A DNA stretch of 64,000 nucleotides from Pseudobdellovibrionaceae bacterium. GTDB taxonomy: Bacteria > Bdellovibrionota > Bdellovibrionia > Bdellovibrionales > UBA1609. The position numbers and the translations under genes were made by a program. Location: positions 434,001 through 498,000 of the forward strand of contig JACKAM010000001.1 of the NCBI GenBank assembly GCA_020635075.1, read 5' to 3'. This document shows positions 24,697-32,716 of the stretch, one piece after another (position 1 is the stretch's first letter; each line of letters starts with the position of its first letter). The notes under the pieces were generated by a model, which saw nothing but the letters and a program-made list of their open reading frames with translations, was not told the DNA's origin and ran no database searches.

Positions 24697-26658
24697 TTAA
24701 TAGATATCTTCCATGGTGTTCATGACGTTGAACTTGCCCGTAGGAGTGATCAGGCGAGGATCCTTGATCACAGCCTTCATCTTGCGGGTTTTGTCGTCAA
24801 TCACCACAATCGCAGAAGTCTGTTTGGCTCCGTTCCATACAGAGAACCATACCTCGTCGCCTTTGGCATTGTACTCAGGCTGAACCACACGCTTGGCGCC
24901 TTCACCCAGCTCGGCCATGGCAGCGATGTCGACGCGCTCAAAGCCCTTGTCCAAATCTTTGAGGTTGTAGACGGCAACCGACTGATGAAGTTTTTCGTCA
25001 GGATTCAGAGGAGTGTCCACCCAAAGGTTTTTGGATTTGGGGTGAGTCTTGATGAACAAGGAACCACCACCTTGGCCCTTGAGTGTCCGTACAACCGACC
25101 ATGCCTTTCGGCCAGAAGTTGAAATCAAGGAAATGCTGTCGTCACCCAGGTGGCTCGTTGCCCAGACCCAACCGTGTTTGGGGTCTTTGAAGTTGGCGCC
25201 ACGACCGGGATGAGGAATTTTGCCCACATCGATCATCTTCACCAGCTTGCGCTCCTTGGAGTCGATCACGGCAACCTTGTTTGATTTATTGGCGGCCGTC
25301 ATGAAGTAGCGATGAGTGTGGTCCCAACCACCGTCATGCAAAAATTCAGCGGTGTCGATGTTGGTGACACGCAGGTTGTCGATGTCCGAGTAGTCAACCA
25401 ACAAGACCTTGCCAGTCTCCTTGACGTTGATAATGAACTCAGGATGCTTGTGAGACGCCACAATGGCTGCAACCCGAGGCTCTGGGTGATACTCTTGCTT
25501 GCTCACAGTCATACCACGAGTGGCCATGATCTTGAGGGGCTCAAGAGTGTCGCCTTTCATCATCACGAACTGAGGAGGCCAGTAAGAGCCACCAACCGCG
25601 TACTTGTCTTCGTAGCCTTTGTACTTGGAAGTCTCAACTGAGCGAGCCTCAAGACCAATCTTGATCTCTGCCACGTTGTCAGGAGTTTCCATGTATAGGT
25701 CGATCAGGTTGATCTTGGCATCACGACCGATCACATAGAGGTAGCGCCCAGAAGTAGACAAGCGGGAAATATGGACCGCGTATCCAGTTTTGACCACATT
25801 GATGATCTTTTTGGAATCACCATCGATCAAGGCCACCTGACCCACGTCACGAAGAGTAACGGAGAACAGGTTCTTCAGGTTGTACTTGTTCATTTGCTTT
25901 TTGGGGCGCTTCTCAACTGGAATGATGACCTTCCAGGAAGCCTGCATCTCCTTCATTCCCCATTCCGGAGGAGTGGGCGGCTCATGAAGCAAATACTTGG
26001 CCATCAGGTCGATGTCGCCTTTTGACAATTCCCCCGAAGTTCCCCAATTGGGCATACCAGCAGGAGATCCATAGGTGATAAAGTTCTTCAGGTAGTCTTT
26101 ACCCAGCTTGCGAGTGATCTCGGTGGTCAATGGTTTCCCTGTGGCGCCTTTACGCAAAACTCCGTGACAGCCGGCGCAGCGTTCAAAGTAAATCTGCTTG
26201 GCCTTTTCGAAGTCAGCGGTCTTCAGACGATCACGGGGCGCCACATCTTTCGAGGTGGTAACAAATCCAGGATCAATTCCAGAAGGAGCACCTTCGTACT
26301 TCACTTCGGTCTTAGACATGGGCTTGTGTCCGGCGCTTTCTGCTTTGGCTGTTTTCATGCCAGCAAAGTAAGCCGCCAAATTGTCAATGTCCCCATCCGT
26401 CAGCGCCTGTGCCATGGGGCTCATTGTGGGGTCTTTTCGATTCCCTGCCTTAAACGCTTTCAGTTGTTTAGTCAGGTAAGACTCACTTTGACCCGCAAGG
26501 TTTGGGTACATAGGGTTTAAACTGACTCCGTCCGGTCCATGGCAAGCAGCACAGCTTGCTGCTTTTTTCTTGCCTTCGGCGGCGTTTCCACCAGCCATCG
26601 CGGCAGGAGCCAAGAGGGCGGAGCTAAGTAGAGCGACTCCGAGCAAACGCATCCTCAT
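24697..26658 (-). CDS. nirS: Cytochrome cd1 nitrite reductase with an extra cytochrome c domain
   Basis: The 653-residue periplasmic enzyme reduces nitrite to nitric oxide. After a signal peptide (about 1-22) comes a cytochrome c4/c553-like domain with CAACH at 36-40. The usual NirS cytochrome c domain follows with CAGCH at 161-165, and then the d1 propeller (about 260-653). The d1 part is very close to known NirS: YAVHISRLSTSGRYLYVIGR carries the proximal d1 histidine, and the two catalytic histidines appear in EYHPEPR and FLHDGGWD. Typical NirS has about 560-600 residues and one cytochrome c domain, so the first domain is an added electron-entry module, perhaps replacing a separate donor. 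The start ATG 26658 has AAGGAGG upstream. A sigma70-like promoter lies at 26727-26755 and a terminator follows the gene, so it is probably monocistronic. Confidence 0.96.
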   Translation of the reverse strand: MRMRLLGVALLSSALLAPAAMAGGNAAEGKKKAASCAACHGPDGVSLNPMYPNLAGQSESYLTKQLKAFKAGNRKDPTMSPMAQALTDGDIDNLAAYFAGMKTAKAESAGHKPMSKTEVKYEGAPSGIDPGFVTTSKDVAPRDRLKTADFEKAKQIYFERCAGCHGVLRKGATGKPLTTEITRKLGKDYLKNFITYGSPAGMPNWGTSGELSKGDIDLMAKYLLHEPPTPPEWGMKEMQASWKVIIPVEKRPKKQMNKYNLKNLFSVTLRDVGQVALIDGDSKKIINVVKTGYAVHISRLSTSGRYLYVIGRDAKINLIDLYMETPDNVAEIKIGLEARSVETSKYKGYEDKYAVGGSYWPPQFVMMKGDTLEPLKIMATRGMTVSKQEYHPEPRVAAIVASHKHPEFIINVKETGKVLLVDYSDIDNLRVTNIDTAEFLHDGGWDHTHRYFMTAANKSNKVAVIDSKERKLVKMIDVGKIPHPGRGANFKDPKHGWVWATSHLGDDSISLISTSGRKAWSVVRTLKGQGGGSLFIKTHPKSKNLWVDTPLNPDEKLHQSVAVYNLKDLDKGFERVDIAAMAELGEGAKRVVQPEYNAKGDEVWFSVWNGAKQTSAIVVIDDKTRKMKAVIKDPRLITPTGKFNVMNTMEDIY

Positions 26659-26726
26659 GATGAATCCTCCTTCTGAGTTCTGCTTTGGTCCTAAATTCCA
26701 ACGCATAAGATTTTTTTAGTTTAGAA

Positions 26727-26755
26727 ATTGTATGATCTCATAGATACACATGCAA
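26727..26755 (-). promoter_or_regulatory. Predicted nirS promoter with a palindrome in the spacer
   Basis: Reading on the minus strand, TTGCAT (26755-26750) and TACAAT (26732-26727) are 17 nt apart, close to sigma70 consensus. The spacer holds an 11-nt palindrome ATCT-N3-AGAT at 26735-26745 that could be an operator. No FNR/DNR box was found. Confidence 0.55.
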
Positions 26756-26824
26756 TCTTTGTACACCAACAAATAAAAATTAATGCAGTGAAAACATGGG
26801 GATGGGGCGAAGCGAGTCACAGAC

Positions 26825-26859
26825 AAAAAGCCGGATGGGACAATCCTACTCCGCTTTTT
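26825..26859 (-). terminator. Terminator of the nitric oxide reductase operon
   Basis: AAAAAGC at 26825-26831 pairs with GCTTTTT at 26853-26859, with GGA/TCC extending the stem past a one-base bulge. On the minus strand the stem is followed by a T-tract. It is about 55 nt after the stop of the cytochrome b fusion gene. Between them, at 26869-26885, is a short AACCAATGGGGCAA resembling the box of the 3'-end repeats. Confidence 0.65.
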
Positions 26860-26914
26860 GAGTTGCTTAACCAATGGGGCAAACTGTCCTAGATATTTGC
26901 CCAGTTTTCGAGTC

Positions 26915-28966
26915 TTAAAAGTCTTTAGGAGTTTGATGCAATGACTTTAGTCGGTGCTCAGATTCGCTGAGGGCGATCAGAACGATGCGTTGTTTACTAA
27001 TGGTGATACTTTCAGTTAGTTCGAATCGCGGAGCATTACTATTCAAATCATCATCAGGAGCAAACTCTACCCGAATATTGTACTCACCTGGTGCTAGATT
27101 GTGCTGGTAGTTCACATCGAGGGGGCGATCGTGTTTCAGGCCCGGGGGCAAAACCAGTTCATCAACAATAGCGACATTATCAACAAAGAGTTTGAGCCGG
27201 TAGTTGATGTAAGTCACAGTGCACTCACGAGGTCTGCGCATATGCGGGAGGCGATGCGCCAACTCCTCGGGGCTCAAGTCCCGGCAGGTTTCGATCTTCT
27301 GTCCAGGAAGGCGCCACCCGATTCTAATTGCCCCGTGTTCTGGGACCTGATTCCATACCACTTGGCTTCCCAGAGCGATGCCTGCCAACAGCAGGATAGT
27401 GGCCACAAGACCTGCGGTCCATTGGCCGGGAGACGAAGTTTTCTTCGCGGTTCCAGAGCCATCCCTCATCCATTGCCAGAGGGGCTGGCCTTCATTGCGA
27501 CTGCCACTGAATAGAAAAACGGCATCTTGAGCGATGGCTTCAGGCAATTCAGGACCTCGTTTGCGTTGCCACCTTTCGCTGAGCCAAGTCGTCCCTTCGC
27601 GGAACAAACAGTCGTTTTCCGGGCAGCCGGCCACGGCTGTGCGGCCAAAGCGTTTGGCGGCAAATGTGAGTGCTGCGGAATGAAGCGTTCCTGTGCATTC
27701 AACTGAATAGCTCAACCAGCCAGCGTTCTTGGCTTCATCATGGGTTTTAGCGGCCAAATCCGAGTGGCGACAGACAAAAACCAGCCCCTTGTCTTCGGGC
27801 ACTGGATGTTCATCACAAAAGGCCTTCAGTCGGCGTATCATGTCGCGGGCGTTACGGTCGGGAGGGCCAATGGCAAGTGAGGAGCAGGAGGCTGAACAAA
27901 TACCACAACTCACACAAAGAGCCGGATTAACCGAAGCAAATTGGGGCGAAAGACCTTCTTCCTGGCGGTCTTTCATCAAGATGGCATCAAAGGGACAGTC
28001 CGAATAACACTGGGCGCAACCCTCACAACGCTTCTCCTCGACGAGGGAGGCCAGGGTCTCTCGTTTTTTGTGGTTCTTGGGACGCCACCACCACGGCATG
28101 GAGGTTAACACCAAAGTGAAAACCAAAGAGCCGGCAAAGACCCAGGCGGTGGTGGTCCACTCCACCAGAGGCATCCAAAAATTGTAGAATAAATCTGTCG
28201 GATACCCTCCCGGAATCATCAACAGATCGGCCTTTTTGAGCATGGGAGCCGGAACGAGAATGGAAAAAACAATAAATATCCCAGTGAGCCAGTAAGTGAG
28301 ATTCCTTTCCGGTAACCACTTGGAGCGGGCCAGTTTGGAAGTGTGTAGCCATAAGACCAAAATCATGCCCAGAGGAACAGCGACGTGGGCAAAAAGATTC
28401 ATAAAAAAGAAGGACGCCGGGACAGGTTTGCCACCCGTGAAGGATCGTTCAATGCTCTCTGGGAAAATGGGTAGAAGATCCAAAATCTTGGCCCCCATCT
28501 TTGCCATGGCCATGCCATGCTCGTCCCAAACCATCACATAACCGGTCCAAGCGGAAATAAACATAAATCCGGTAAGCAACACGCCGGTCACCCAGGCCAA
28601 CATACGTGGTCCCCAAGTTTTGCCTTGGACGAGCAATCTTAAAACGTGAAAGGCCACGGCCACCACGGCTGCATCTGAAACCCATCGGTGCATGGCTCGC
28701 ATCCAGCGGGCTCCCCAAACCTGATCCTGGATTTCCGCAATTGACTCAAATGGACTGCCGAGGCGGTAAAAGAATATCAGGTAGAGTCCGGTGATGAGAG
28801 CGGCAAATAGACAAAACACAGCCAAGGTGCCGCTGCGATAGAGAGGGTTGTAGCGAGAGGTGTAAAAGCGATCAAAAAGGCGATCAAAAAAAGTCAGGAT
28901 GACTTTTAACGGGCGAGTGAGTTTTGGGTATTCTCTCTCGTCATAAAGGGTTTCAGATTCCTGCAT
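26915..28966 (-). CDS. Cytochrome b / 2x[4Fe-4S] ferredoxin / MvhD-like fusion protein
   Basis: The 683-residue protein joins three electron-transfer parts. Residues 1-290 are a cytochrome b/b6-like membrane domain with two histidine pairs of bc1 spacing (His93-x13-His107 and His194-x13-His208), so two b hemes are expected. Residues 310-365 are a two-cluster ferredoxin (Cys 314, 317, 320, 324 and 351, 354, 357, 361). Residues 395-465 resemble the MvhD/hydrogenase delta domain with Cys 399, 424, 448 and 453. A further membrane segment and a beta-rich tail (about 525-683) follow. It overlaps the SCO gene by 14 nt in the nitric oxide reductase operon. A role in moving electrons between quinone, soluble iron-sulphur carriers and the reductase is an inference. 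I know of no named protein with this exact order. Confidence 0.85.
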   Translation of the reverse strand: MQESETLYDEREYPKLTRPLKVILTFFDRLFDRFYTSRYNPLYRSGTLAVFCLFAALITGLYLIFFYRLGSPFESIAEIQDQVWGARWMRAMHRWVSDAAVVAVAFHVLRLLVQGKTWGPRMLAWVTGVLLTGFMFISAWTGYVMVWDEHGMAMAKMGAKILDLLPIFPESIERSFTGGKPVPASFFFMNLFAHVAVPLGMILVLWLHTSKLARSKWLPERNLTYWLTGIFIVFSILVPAPMLKKADLLMIPGGYPTDLFYNFWMPLVEWTTTAWVFAGSLVFTLVLTSMPWWWRPKNHKKRETLASLVEEKRCEGCAQCYSDCPFDAILMKDRQEEGLSPQFASVNPALCVSCGICSASCSSLAIGPPDRNARDMIRRLKAFCDEHPVPEDKGLVFVCRHSDLAAKTHDEAKNAGWLSYSVECTGTLHSAALTFAAKRFGRTAVAGCPENDCLFREGTTWLSERWQRKRGPELPEAIAQDAVFLFSGSRNEGQPLWQWMRDGSGTAKKTSSPGQWTAGLVATILLLAGIALGSQVVWNQVPEHGAIRIGWRLPGQKIETCRDLSPEELAHRLPHMRRPRECTVTYINYRLKLFVDNVAIVDELVLPPGLKHDRPLDVNYQHNLAPGEYNIRVEFAPDDDLNSNAPRFELTESITISKQRIVLIALSESEHRLKSLHQTPKDF

Positions 28967-29855
28967 GCTTTAAACTCACGCGCCTTACTGCCTCAGACAA
29001 CCAACTGGGGTGAGGATTGTTAAACGTATAAACCCATTGTCCTTGTGGGTTAATGACGAATACCAAGGCCGGGTGAGTGATGTCACCTGTTTTATCGTTG
29101 CGCGATGTTGGCATATTGAATAAGGGAAAAAGTCGAGTCACTTCCTCAATCGTCTTGTGAGAGAGGACATGGGCGAAAGAGGGCAATTCCCACTCTTTGG
29201 CGATGGTGGGAAGCGAGCCCGGAGTGTCTCGCCAGGGATCAAGAGTGATGACTAAGAACTCAGCTCCGTCATCTTCTTTTAGGCCCTGAAGCACCTGATG
29301 AATAATCACCGGGCAAACCGTCGCACAGTGGGCAAAGGCAAAAGTCAATACCACAGGACGGCCGAGGAAGGTCTTTTCGCCAATGGTGTTCCCGTGTTGA
29401 TCGACTAAACTAAAGGCCGGCAGGTCTTTGTTCACCTGAGGGTAATTGTCCGGGAGCTGTACGTCTGGAGTTGGAGCACTAAAGTCCACGCTTTCAATTT
29501 CAAGGGCGGCAGAAAACTTTTGCGCCACCCAAACCGATTCACCTCCTATAAGGATCAAGGTCACAGCAGTGAAAACTTGTCCAACCTTGAGCGAGAGGGC
29601 CTGTTTGAGTGTGGCAAAAACTTCCTGAGGCGACCAAACAAACAAAATAGCAATGGCTAAGATCGCGGGGCTGAGGACCAGCCCCATCCAGCCATAGGGC
29701 TCAGGTAGCCCGTTGGGCATGCGTCCGAAGCAGGCTGAACGGGCGGCCTCCAACCAAGCGGGAGCCGCCCCGGGCGTCGGTGCAAAGGCAAAGGCCCACC
29801 ACAACAAGGTGGCCCCCAGCCAAATACATATTGCTAAAAGCACCGACTTCTTCAT
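28953..29855 (-). CDS. SCO1/SenC copper chaperone with N-terminal membrane extension
   Basis: The 300-residue protein has three hydrophobic segments in its first 110 residues. A thioredoxin-fold SCO domain (about 140-300) follows, with the copper motif CATVCP (Cys 177 and 181) and the distal histidine in DITHPALVFV (His 261). SCO proteins deliver copper to the CuA site of oxidase subunit II. The next upstream gene in this operon encodes a CuA subunit, which fits that role directly. Typical SCO proteins have a single anchor, so the extra membrane part is an added module of unknown purpose. It starts 6 nt after the stop of the catalytic subunit gene and overlaps the cytochrome b fusion gene by 14 nt. 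Confidence 0.9.
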   Translation of the reverse strand: MKKSVLLAICIWLGATLLWWAFAFAPTPGAAPAWLEAARSACFGRMPNGLPEPYGWMGLVLSPAILAIAILFVWSPQEVFATLKQALSLKVGQVFTAVTLILIGGESVWVAQKFSAALEIESVDFSAPTPDVQLPDNYPQVNKDLPAFSLVDQHGNTIGEKTFLGRPVVLTFAFAHCATVCPVIIHQVLQGLKEDDGAEFLVITLDPWRDTPGSLPTIAKEWELPSFAHVLSHKTIEEVTRLFPLFNMPTSRNDKTGDITHPALVFVINPQGQWVYTFNNPHPSWLSEAVRRVSLKHAGI

Positions 29856-29861
29856 TCTCGA

Positions 29862-31589
29862 TTATCCTACCTTCCACAGGAAGGACAAAATCTTCCAGTT
29901 GGTGAAGTAGTAAAGTACAAAACACACCAAAAAGATGGTGACCAAAACCACGGTGCCTTTGGCGCCAAGCAAATGGGCCTTCTGTACATGGTCTCCGGTG
30001 TGGACCTGGGGAGGCAGTTTGTGCACCCCTTGTGGAACACCTGGTGCTCCATTCTTGATGTCGGCCTCGGTGATCTTTTTGCCAAAGAACACGGTCACTA
30101 CGGCAATGGCAATGTACATTAAGGCTCCAGTGACGGCAATTAATCCACCAATACCCATAAGGGCCTGTAACATTCCCACTGCTGGGTGGAATTCAACCGG
30201 GAAGAGAGCACCGGCAAAAGTGATGTCCCAGTGGCGACGAGGAACACCAAAAATCCCCTGGAAGATCATCGCCATGGCCATTATGCTGATACCAAAGCCA
30301 AAGAAGTAGGGTTGAACCTTAGCCATTCCCCAGAAAGCCACACGCTTTTGAAAAATCAATGGTAGCACGTAGTAGGTGACAGCCATGAACGCCAGAGCGG
30401 TTCCGCCCACCACTGTTGTGTGGAAGTGTCCGGGGATCCGCAAAGTGTTGTGAGCAATGATGTTAATCTGCTCCGTTCCGATGGTGACACCGGTGATTCC
30501 ACCCATGAATCCAAAGATCACGACCGACAAAGCCATTCCTGAGAAGGCGGGGTCTCCCCAGGGAGCCTTTCGCAGCCACTCGAAAAGTCCATTGGTGAAG
30601 CCGCGCAAGCGCTGACCCATCTCAATACCGGCAGGCACAGTAAAGCCGTGGATCATGGAGGCCAACACCGCCAGGTACATGGCGTATGAGGTATTCCACA
30701 CCTTCCAGGCCGGACCAAAGCCAGGATCGACCAAAAGGTGGTGAGCCGAAGCCATCGAGATAAAGAGAATGTAAAGTCCGAAGGCTATGCGACTGATCTT
30801 TTCATTCAGCACCACGCCGCCAACGGTTAAGCCAGCCAATAGATACCAAATCGCCACCATCGCGGCCACATTGATCTGTTGCGAGCTATGCCCCAGTCCC
30901 CAGAACACCAAGCGGTAAATCTGTGGATCCATTTCCATCAGGCCCAGTGACCACAAGAAGGTGGGCACAAAAATTAAGGCGCCGTGGAGCAGGGTAATGA
31001 TGGCAATAATTGCGGCAGTCAGGGCACCAAAGACAACCAGGGGCATGGAACCCTCATAGGTCTTCTCCCTCTTGGCGACGACCAGAGTGGCCATAAACTG
31101 GAAGCACACCAATAGAGCTCCTACCGCAAACAGGATGATACCCAGATAGTACATGGGATGAGCCATCAAAGGCGGATAGGAGGTAAAGGTCACATCCGCA
31201 TTACCGGTGTAGACCATGACGTTGACCATGACCATACCGACGACCATCAAAATGAAATTGAGCCAACCGAGCTTGGGCGCGGGTAGTCGACAATTTAGTA
31301 AGACAGGTCCGGCAAAGTAGAGAACCGCCATTTCAAAAAAGACGATAAAAAAGATCAGCATATTCAGACCATGACTGGTCAGCATGCGATAATAGCCCTC
31401 AGCCGAAAGCAAATGCACGGCTTGCCAACGGGTGAGTAGAATACCGATGGCGGCGATGACTCCCAAGAGGAAGCATACTACAGCCACAACTGCGTTTACT
31501 TTAATTAGGTTTTCCGCATTGGAGTCCACCTTAAGTCCGGTCACGGAGCAGGTGCGAAACCTAGCGGCAATATTGGATACTGCACTCAT
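29862..31589 (-). CDS. Heme-copper superfamily nitric oxide reductase, catalytic subunit (eNOR/CuA-NOR-like)
   Basis: The 575-residue membrane protein has about 14 hydrophobic segments and all six superfamily histidines: His73, His234, His283-His284, His388 and His390, with His380 starting the helix X motif HNTLRIPGHFH. The oxygen-reductase motif HPEVY is replaced by HSSQQ (234-238), so the cross-linked tyrosine is missing. The K- and D-channel residues are not evident. Loss of that tyrosine is characteristic of nitric oxide reductases. The CuA-type subunit II next door excludes a classical cNor (NorBC) and points to one of the CuA-bearing families such as eNOR or bNOR. The reaction would be 2 NO to N2O with cytochrome c as donor. 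Start ATG 31589 has AAGGGG upstream. The exact family needs a tree. Confidence 0.85.
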   Translation of the reverse strand: MSAVSNIAARFRTCSVTGLKVDSNAENLIKVNAVVAVVCFLLGVIAAIGILLTRWQAVHLLSAEGYYRMLTSHGLNMLIFFIVFFEMAVLYFAGPVLLNCRLPAPKLGWLNFILMVVGMVMVNVMVYTGNADVTFTSYPPLMAHPMYYLGIILFAVGALLVCFQFMATLVVAKREKTYEGSMPLVVFGALTAAIIAIITLLHGALIFVPTFLWSLGLMEMDPQIYRLVFWGLGHSSQQINVAAMVAIWYLLAGLTVGGVVLNEKISRIAFGLYILFISMASAHHLLVDPGFGPAWKVWNTSYAMYLAVLASMIHGFTVPAGIEMGQRLRGFTNGLFEWLRKAPWGDPAFSGMALSVVIFGFMGGITGVTIGTEQINIIAHNTLRIPGHFHTTVVGGTALAFMAVTYYVLPLIFQKRVAFWGMAKVQPYFFGFGISIMAMAMIFQGIFGVPRRHWDITFAGALFPVEFHPAVGMLQALMGIGGLIAVTGALMYIAIAVVTVFFGKKITEADIKNGAPGVPQGVHKLPPQVHTGDHVQKAHLLGAKGTVVLVTIFLVCFVLYYFTNWKILSFLWKVG

Positions 31590-31600
31590 GATATTTCCCC

Positions 31601-32149
31601 TTACTCTTCAACGATGACTTTACCCACCATCAAGTGGTGGCCGATTCCACAAAACTCATTACACATAATCTGAAACTCACCCGCTTTGTTAGGGGTGATG
31701 CGCAGACCATAGTCGTACCCGGGGACCACTTGAAAGTTCACATTCACCGGGAAGAGAGAGAAACCGTGGTTAAGGTCAATGGAAGAGAGATGAAGAATGT
31801 ACTCAGCACCCTTTTTGAGTTTCAAAACCGGGTACCAGGACCACATCCGTCCCAACATATAGATGTCGCTACCAGCGGGAGGAGCGACAACAGGAACGCC
31901 CTTTTCCTCGCCGACCTGGTATTCCTCGACAAAGCGGTTCACCCGTGACTCAAAGTCAGCAACTGAAACCTTGGCGCGAATACCTGAGGGATTTTGTCCG
32001 CCCTTTAAGTGCCAAAAGGGCATCATTGCGAATAGGATCATACACCAAATAAATGAGACGATGACCCACTTTCTCTCCTGAGGAGCAGCTGGTGTCCACC
32101 AGACTCCCTTAGGAGAGACAATGCCAGAATGCATGGAATTGTCAGCCAT
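31601..32149 (-). CDS. CuA-containing subunit II of the nitric oxide reductase
   Basis: The 182-residue protein has one N-terminal membrane anchor (about residues 28-46) and a periplasmic cupredoxin domain. A complete CuA site is visible: His128 (DLNHGF), Cys163 and Cys167 with the bridging Glu165 position (CNEFC), His171 and Met174. It would accept electrons from cytochrome c and pass them to the catalytic subunit. It is shorter than oxidase subunit II of A-type enzymes, lacks a second anchor and has no fused cytochrome c domain. That matches the short subunit II of B-type oxidases and of CuA-NOR enzymes. It ends 11 nt before the catalytic subunit gene and follows a 49-residue membrane protein gene. 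Confidence 0.92.
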   Translation of the reverse strand: MADNSMHSGIVSPKGVWWTPAAPQERKWVIVSFIWCMILFAMMPFWHLKGGQNPSGIRAKVSVADFESRVNRFVEEYQVGEEKGVPVVAPPAGSDIYMLGRMWSWYPVLKLKKGAEYILHLSSIDLNHGFSLFPVNVNFQVVPGYDYGLRITPNKAGEFQIMCNEFCGIGHHLMVGKVIVEE

Positions 32150-32177
32150 AGTTGCAATCCTTTCCTTGTCTCACACC

Positions 32178-32327
32178 TTAGGGCAAGGTGGCTTGTGGGA
32201 GAGAGAGAACTTCAATCAACCCCCAGATTGTGTAAAAACCGAACATCGTTGCGAGACCTGCGAAGAGCAGGAGAAATGGGCTGTCCAACAGTCGTTGGCC
32301 CAGCGGGACTTCCTGATTAGAACTCAT
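32178..32327 (-). CDS. 49-residue single-pass membrane protein, probable small NOR subunit
   Basis: This short gene encodes a hydrophilic N terminus (MSSNQEVPLGQRLLD) and one membrane helix (about residues 17-42, FLLLFAGLATMFGFYTIWGL). ATG 32327 has GGTGAGG about 5 nt upstream. The longer frame starting at 32405 would add residues without domain character and lacks a ribosome binding site. It is the first gene of the operon, 28 nt before the CuA subunit. Small single-helix subunits (for example subunit IIa of ba3 oxidases) are common in B-type heme-copper enzymes. Assignment as such a subunit is an inference from size, topology and place. Confidence 0.7.
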   Translation of the reverse strand: MSSNQEVPLGQRLLDSPFLLLFAGLATMFGFYTIWGLIEVLSLPQATLP

Positions 32328-32636
32328 AGAACCCTCACCGTGTTGAATTTCAATGGATGGACAATTCAAAGTATATACAAATACTTGATGCATGGAAGCT
32401 AGCACTTTAGTTGAGGGATTTTTTTTGTGTGACGCATTATCTCTGAGACATTTTGTGTGCTCACCAAGGGGTGAAGGCAGCTGTTGCGGAGAGAATGTCC
32501 CAATACCCCCTGTGGGTTTGTCTTTCAGGCGGTTTTGCTGAGGTAGGATGTCTCGAAAAATTGGGAAAATTGTTAAGGCTGATGGAAAAAAAAGTAGCGG
32601 CTGAGAAAATTCCGGAAACGGCTCGTCGAGACGAGC
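32328..32636 (-). promoter_or_regulatory. Upstream region of the NOR operon
   Basis: This 309-nt stretch holds no convincing gene; a 94-codon plus-strand frame is judged spurious. On the minus strand a TATACT box (32375-32370) lies about 45 nt before the first gene with only a poor -35. It is overlapped by an inverted repeat AAGTAT-N6-ATACTT (32369-32386), a candidate site for an NO- or redox-responsive regulator. No FNR/DNR box was found. Confidence 0.4.
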
Positions 32637-32669
32637 AAAAAAATGGTGGCCCTCCCCATGAGGGCCACC
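32637..32669 (-). terminator. Rho-independent terminator of the 161-residue Cys-rich protein gene
   Basis: A 10-bp perfect stem GGTGGCCCTC/GAGGGCCACC with a 5-nt loop is followed on the minus strand by A and seven T. It lies about 48 nt after the stop at 32717. Confidence 0.85.
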
Positions 32670-32716
32670 GGATCCAGAGGATGTGGTTGTTGGATCTTAA
32701 AAAACCAAAATCAATA

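Noticed and set aside
29862..31589. Classical NorB of a NorBC complex
   Set aside because: The adjacent subunit has a complete CuA site and no cytochrome c motif, so a NorC is absent.
29862..31589. Cytochrome c oxidase subunit I
   Set aside because: The HPEVY motif with its cross-linked tyrosine is replaced by HSSQQ, which does not suit oxygen reduction.
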